In this document: positions 21,121 through 24,014 of the stretch, in pieces
Layout: every line of letters starts with the position of its first letter
Position numbering within the stretch: position 1 is the stretch's first letter
Made by a program: the position numbers and the translations under genes
From: a virus
DNA length: 24,014 nt
Reading direction: 5' to 3' (one strand)
Virus record (IMG/VR): IMGVR_UViG_3300017917_000526
Location: 1 to 24,014 of that record
Notes under the pieces: model-generated
What the model saw: the letters and a program-made list of their open reading frames with translations, nothing else
The model's database searches: none
What the model was told of the DNA's origin: nothing

Positions 21121-21765
21121 ATGAAAAAAAAGATTGGTTCTTCTAAGTCTATGAAAAAATATCAAGAAGGAGGACAAGATAAGTCTAAAGCTCCTTATGT
21201 AACATCTGTTGGACCAAAAGGAGGAACTCAAACTGTAGATACTTCAGGACTTGCTGGTGGAGCTAAGAGATTTAAAGTTAGTGGAGTAAAACCTGGAGGC
21301 AGAACTGTTGAGTTTGAAACAAATAGAAAAGGTGCAGAAAGAGTTATAGAAGCTTCTAAAACTCCAGGTAAGAAACATAAAGCAATTCGTGTAGTAGGAG
21401 GACGATTAAAAGCTAATCCTCCTTATCCTGAGGATCCATTTGATTTTGGATTTAAAAACGGTGGTTCTGTAGGTAAGTCTAAAATGAAAATTGGTGCTTC
21501 TAAATCTATGAAGAAATATCAAATGGGTGGAAGTAATAATAGTGCTGGTCGAATGAGTGATAGTATTCCTTCCTCATCTATGAAAGCTGTATATAACCAA
21601 TACTTACAAAAGAAAAACTCTAGTTCTGGTCCTAAGTATGAAGTTAAAAATCCATCACCAGTTACACCTAAATATGAAGCTAAAAATCCATCAGCAAATT
21701 CTAAACCTGTTTATGAAAAATTAAAAAAAGGTGGATCTGTAAAGAAAACCTCTAAAAAGAAGTAA
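21121..21765 (+). CDS. 214-aa duplicated KxGG basic protein
   Basis: Residues 3-18 (KKIGSSKSMKKYQEGG) recur at 122-137 (MKIGASKSMKKYQMGG). The first half ends in FKNGGSVGKSK (111-121) and the protein ends in LKKGGSVKKTSKKK, so each half looks like a complete array gene with its own KKYQxGG head and GGSV-Lys tail. This supports duplication followed by fusion. The first half contains TQTVDTSGLAGGAKRFKVSG and the basic beta-like AERVIEASKTPGKKHKAIRV; the second has two PKYExKNPS repeats (171-191). Probably a virion-interior or DNA-associated protein. Confidence 0.65.
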   Translation: MKKKIGSSKSMKKYQEGGQDKSKAPYVTSVGPKGGTQTVDTSGLAGGAKRFKVSGVKPGGRTVEFETNRKGAERVIEASKTPGKKHKAIRVVGGRLKANPPYPEDPFDFGFKNGGSVGKSKMKIGASKSMKKYQMGGSNNSAGRMSDSIPSSSMKAVYNQYLQKKNSSSGPKYEVKNPSPVTPKYEAKNPSANSKPVYEKLKKGGSVKKTSKKK

Positions 21766-21767
21766 TC

Positions 21768-22022
21768 ATGGCTAAATCACCAGCTTGGCAAAGATCAGAA
21801 GGTAAGAGTCCTAGTGGAGGACTTAATGCTAAAGGTAGAGCTTCTTACAATAGAGCTAATCCTGGTAAGCCTGGTCTTAAAGCTCCTCAGCCAGAAGGTG
21901 GTCCTAGAAAGAAATCATTTTGTGCTAGGATGTCTGGGATGAAAAAGAAACTCACTAGTTCTAAAACAGCTAATGATCCTAACTCAAGGATTAACAAGAG
22001 TCTTAGAAAATGGAAATGTTAA
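21768..22022 (+). CDS. 84-aa DUF6321-like basic protein
   Basis: The protein begins MAKSPAWQRSEGKSPSGGLN. The stretches PAWQRSEGKSPSGGLNAKGR, PQPEGGPRKKSFCARMSGMK and LTSSKTANDPNSRINKSLRK followed by WKC match a highly conserved small phage protein that I recall as the DUF6321 type in cyanophages and other marine viruses; the number should be verified. The FCARM...DPNSRINKxLRKWKC block is very conserved, with Cys residues in both parts. It is basic, of unknown function, and is the last of the array before the connector gene. Confidence 0.8.
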   Translation: MAKSPAWQRSEGKSPSGGLNAKGRASYNRANPGKPGLKAPQPEGGPRKKSFCARMSGMKKKLTSSKTANDPNSRINKSLRKWKC

Positions 22023-22023
22023 T

Positions 22024-22722
22024 ATGAATAACAATCTGCTACAAATAAAAATTAAACAGCGTCTTAATAAGTTAGACTCATTTGACTATGATAATTTAAC
22101 TTGTTGGCAAATAGCTGAAGCTTTTAATAAAGCTCAGATAGAATGGACACGTAGACAGATTTATGGATATAATCTTCGTAAAGAAGGTGCTGAACAATCT
22201 AGTGGATTAATAGATGATCTTCAAAGATTGATGAAACATGATATTGTTTTGATGAATGAAAAGACAATATTTTATGATACTGATATTCCTTCTGACTATC
22301 TTCACTATGTAAGAACAGATGTATTTGCTAAAACAGATTGCTGTCCTAAACGTAGAATGACTGTATATGAAGTGGAAGAGTCTAACATATCTATTGTACT
22401 AAATAGTGATAATAAGAAGCCAAGTTTTGAATGGGGAGAGACTGTTTCAACCATAATGGATAACAGACTTAAAGTGTATACAAATGGTGAATTTAAGATT
22501 GATGAGTGTCATTTGATATATTTTAGAAAACCAAGAGAAGTTCAGTTTAATGGTTGTGTAGATATTAGTACAGGTGTTTCATTTACGGCAGATCAGACGT
22601 GTGAGTTTAATGATGATATAGCTGAGATTATTTGTGATAATGCAGCTATGATTTTAGCTGGAGATATAGAAAGTATGACTCAGTACCAAAGAGAACAACA
22701 ATCAGTACAAACAAATAGTTAA
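22024..22722 (+). CDS. probable head-tail connector or ring protein
   Basis: The start is taken at ATG 22024 (TTAATATG), 1 nt after the previous stop, rather than upstream inside the preceding gene. This 232-residue protein begins MNNNLLQIKIKQRLNKLDSF. An N-terminal helical part (CWQIAEAFNKAQIEWTRRQI) is followed by a beta-rich domain (DTDIPSDYLHYVRTDVFAKT, RRMTVYEVEESNISIVLNSD) and a short helical end (ICDNAAMILAGDIESMTQYQ). This helix-then-beta layout and position after the capsid genes resemble head-tail connector proteins of large Bacteroidota phages. The role is inferred. Confidence 0.6.
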   Translation: MNNNLLQIKIKQRLNKLDSFDYDNLTCWQIAEAFNKAQIEWTRRQIYGYNLRKEGAEQSSGLIDDLQRLMKHDIVLMNEKTIFYDTDIPSDYLHYVRTDVFAKTDCCPKRRMTVYEVEESNISIVLNSDNKKPSFEWGETVSTIMDNRLKVYTNGEFKIDECHLIYFRKPREVQFNGCVDISTGVSFTADQTCEFNDDIAEIICDNAAMILAGDIESMTQYQREQQSVQTNS

Positions 22723-22724
22723 TA

Positions 22725-23309
22725 ATGCAAAAGATAGTTCGTCCTACGGTATTTAATACAAAAAGTTCTGTAACATCTGAACCTATAAAAACAGGAATTA
22801 AAACATCATCTACTGAAGGTAAAAACCCTATGATTGATGAATCCTGTATAAGTTTTTTAAATTATAGAGTGCAGCAAGAAGATCAATCTGCTAGAATTTA
22901 TTTATCAATGTCTCTTTGGTTAGACAATAATGGATATGTAAATGCTGCAAAACTTTGGAAAAAGTATTCAGATGAGGAGAGAGGACATGCTGATATAGCT
23001 CGTACTTATCTTCTTAATATGGGAGTACAACCAGCTACACCATCCTTGGAACAGCCTTCTGAAACTTATGAAGGTCTTCCTGATATTATATATCAGTCTT
23101 TTGATCATGAGGTGGAGATTACCAGACAATGTAGTGATCTTGCTACCCATGCTTTAAAAGATGGATCTCACATGCTCTATGAACTAGCTCTTCATTATCT
23201 AAAAGAACAAAATGAAGAACATGGTAAAATGCAAAACTGGGTAGATCAGTTAAAAGCATTTGGAGAAGATAAGATAGCTATTAGATTACTAGACAACGCA
23301 ATGGGATAA
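22725..23309 (+). CDS. ferritin with N-terminal extension
   Basis: This 194-residue protein is a bacterial-type ferritin. The diiron ligands line up exactly with E. coli FtnA at a constant offset of 35: E52, E85, H88, E129, Q162 and E165 for FtnA E17, E50, H53, E94, Q127 and E130, within QQEDQSARIYL, SDEERGHA, FDHEVEIT and KEQNEEH. Iron oxidation and storage activity is therefore likely. The 35-residue extension begins MQKIVRPTVFNTK and continues to TEGKNP; its first residues recur on the Dps-like protein encoded next. The gene sits among virion genes, so the shell may be packaged with DNA or protect it from oxidative damage. Leader TTAATAATG, spacing 2 nt from the preceding gene. Confidence 0.9.
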   Translation: MQKIVRPTVFNTKSSVTSEPIKTGIKTSSTEGKNPMIDESCISFLNYRVQQEDQSARIYLSMSLWLDNNGYVNAAKLWKKYSDEERGHADIARTYLLNMGVQPATPSLEQPSETYEGLPDIIYQSFDHEVEITRQCSDLATHALKDGSHMLYELALHYLKEQNEEHGKMQNWVDQLKAFGEDKIAIRLLDNAMG

Positions 23310-23310
23310 T

Positions 23311-23781
23311 ATGCAAAAGATACCTAGACCTTCCGTTTTATCGGCTAAAGCTCCTGAAATGCCTAAAGGACATATTGGAGCTGGAAATTCCCAAATGGGA
23401 CCAGTGTGTACAATGTGTGCAGCACTTGGAAATGAACTTATGAATGCTGCTACAAGCTTTCATAGACTACATCTAAAAGTGCAGGGATTGGGATCCTATG
23501 CTGCCCATAAAGCTTTAGGTGATCTTTATGATGCTCTTCCTGATCATGCTGATGATCTAATAGAGCAGTATCAAGGTGCTGCTGAAAAGATTTTAGACAT
23601 TCCTTCTACAACACCTAGAACAGTTAATTCAGTAGAAGAAGCTGTAGCATACTTACGAGAACTTCACAATATGACAACTAATCTTCAAGATTCTATGCCA
23701 TATAGTGAGATTACAAATCAGTTAGATGAAATAAAAAGTACTGTAGACTCAGCTAAATATAAGTTGTTGTTTTTAAAATAA
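23311..23781 (+). CDS. Dps-like ferritin-superfamily protein
   Basis: This 156-residue protein has the Dps ferroxidase spacing: H54 and H66 (12 apart), D81 (15 further) and E85 (4 further), in HLKVQGLGSYAAHKALGDLY and DHADDLIEQYQG. One ligand, the Asp four residues after the second His in Dps, is Gly70 here with Asp71 next to it, so the site is slightly altered. The N-terminus MQKIPRPSVLSAK matches that of the preceding ferritin. C33 and C36 form a CxxC. The C-terminal helices (EEAVAYLRELHNMTTNLQDS) complete a four-helix bundle. It resembles phage proteins I recall as DUF5856-like. Iron storage and DNA protection are expected; the tag suggests targeting. Confidence 0.8.
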   Translation: MQKIPRPSVLSAKAPEMPKGHIGAGNSQMGPVCTMCAALGNELMNAATSFHRLHLKVQGLGSYAAHKALGDLYDALPDHADDLIEQYQGAAEKILDIPSTTPRTVNSVEEAVAYLRELHNMTTNLQDSMPYSEITNQLDEIKSTVDSAKYKLLFLK

Positions 23782-23784
23782 TTT

Positions 23785-23832
23785 AGTATATTATATTGTA
23801 TATTTGTTTATAACCCTTTAAATTTTTAAGTT
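23785..23832 (+). promoter_or_regulatory. promoter-like and leader region
   Basis: AGTATATTATATT (23785-23797) is identical to 2331-2343. TATATTTG (23799-23806) also fits the Bacteroidota -7 element, though no TTG lies at proper spacing upstream. TAACCCTTTAAATTTTTAAG (23811-23830) matches the capsid leader and ends 2 nt before the ATG at 23833. The order promoter motif, leader element, ATG suggests a strong late gene. Confidence 0.5.
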
Positions 23833-24014
23833 ATGTATTTTAATCACGCCTTTAGGAAAACTTTCCTAATTGCAAAAGACGGTGGTGTTATTGATTACAC
23901 CACAACAGGTAACACTGCTCAGCTTACAGCTGGACAAATTGGTTTGTTTGATGCTCAAACTTACACAGCATTTCCTGGAACAAACAGTGGTAAACCATTT
24001 ATTATTGCTCAGGG
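23833..24014 (+). CDS. N-terminus of a probable structural protein, cut by right edge
   Basis: ATG at 23833 opens a frame that runs off the window, with 60 codons visible. It begins MYFNHAFRKTFLIAKDGGVI and continues DYTTTGNTAQLTAGQIGLFD to FIIAQG. The N-terminus, with a beta-rich, Thr/Gly-rich style, reads like a tail or capsid component. Its leader (AGTATATTATATT and TAACCCTTTAAATTT) shares elements with the capsid gene, which suggests abundant late expression. A tail-sheath, tube or fibre protein is possible; the family cannot be told from this part alone. Confidence 0.65.
   Translation, partial: MYFNHAFRKTFLIAKDGGVIDYTTTGNTAQLTAGQIGLFDAQTYTAFPGTNSGKPFIIAQ

Overview
This window is part of the genome of a large tailed bacteriophage (Caudoviricetes) whose host is probably in the Bacteroidota. 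The phage assignment rests on a large terminase, portal-like, scaffold-like and capsid-like gene series at about 8.7-16.7 kb, with dense, overlapping, co-oriented genes around it. The host assignment is an inference from three signs. Start codons lack Shine-Dalgarno sequences and are preceded by A-rich leaders such as AAAACCAACAAAnATG. One good match to the Bacteroidota promoter form (TTG / TAnnTTTG) lies at 2280-2312. Several proteins also resemble families I recognise from Bacteroidota phages. The DNA is AT-rich, with heavy AGA arginine use, and a tRNA-Arg(UCU) is encoded.

Layout. Positions 1-2143 read leftward: small proteins (a tiny lipoprotein, two small membrane proteins, several unknowns), the tRNA, and several factor-independent terminators or strong hairpins between genes. 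Positions 2144-2343 form a divergent control region with three ATAnGGGGG blocks at exactly 27 bp spacing over a host-type promoter. From 2344 to the right edge everything reads rightward. Positions 2344-8.7 kb carry accessory and replication-type genes: a RyR-domain protein, a GNAT acetyltransferase, a possible winged-helix protein, an HU/IHF-like protein, a Cys-rich metal-site protein, a RecB/Cas4-like nuclease, a PhoH-like ATPase and small membrane proteins. Positions 8.7-16.7 kb carry TerL, portal, scaffold-like and major-capsid-like genes, closed by a strong terminator. Positions 16.8-22.0 kb carry a run of about a dozen small genes, mostly encoding very basic Lys/Gly-rich proteins; many share a recurring [KQ]xGG[ST] motif and a poly-Lys end. 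Positions 22.0-23.8 kb carry a probable head-tail connector, then a ferritin and a Dps-like protein in tandem that share an N-terminal peptide. A further gene begins at 23833 and leaves the window.

Most notable points: (1) the ferritin has an exactly spaced diiron site and a 35-residue N-terminal extension, whose first residues (MQKIxRPxV) recur on the Dps-like neighbour, suggesting a shared targeting tag, possibly for packaging into the head; (2) the basic GG-motif array shows internal duplication and gene fusion and looks like a family of virion-interior or DNA-binding proteins; (3) recurring leader and promoter-like motifs (TAACCCTTAAATTT and AGTATATTATATT) mark the starts of transcription units. 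All functional statements come from reading the sequence; no searches were run.
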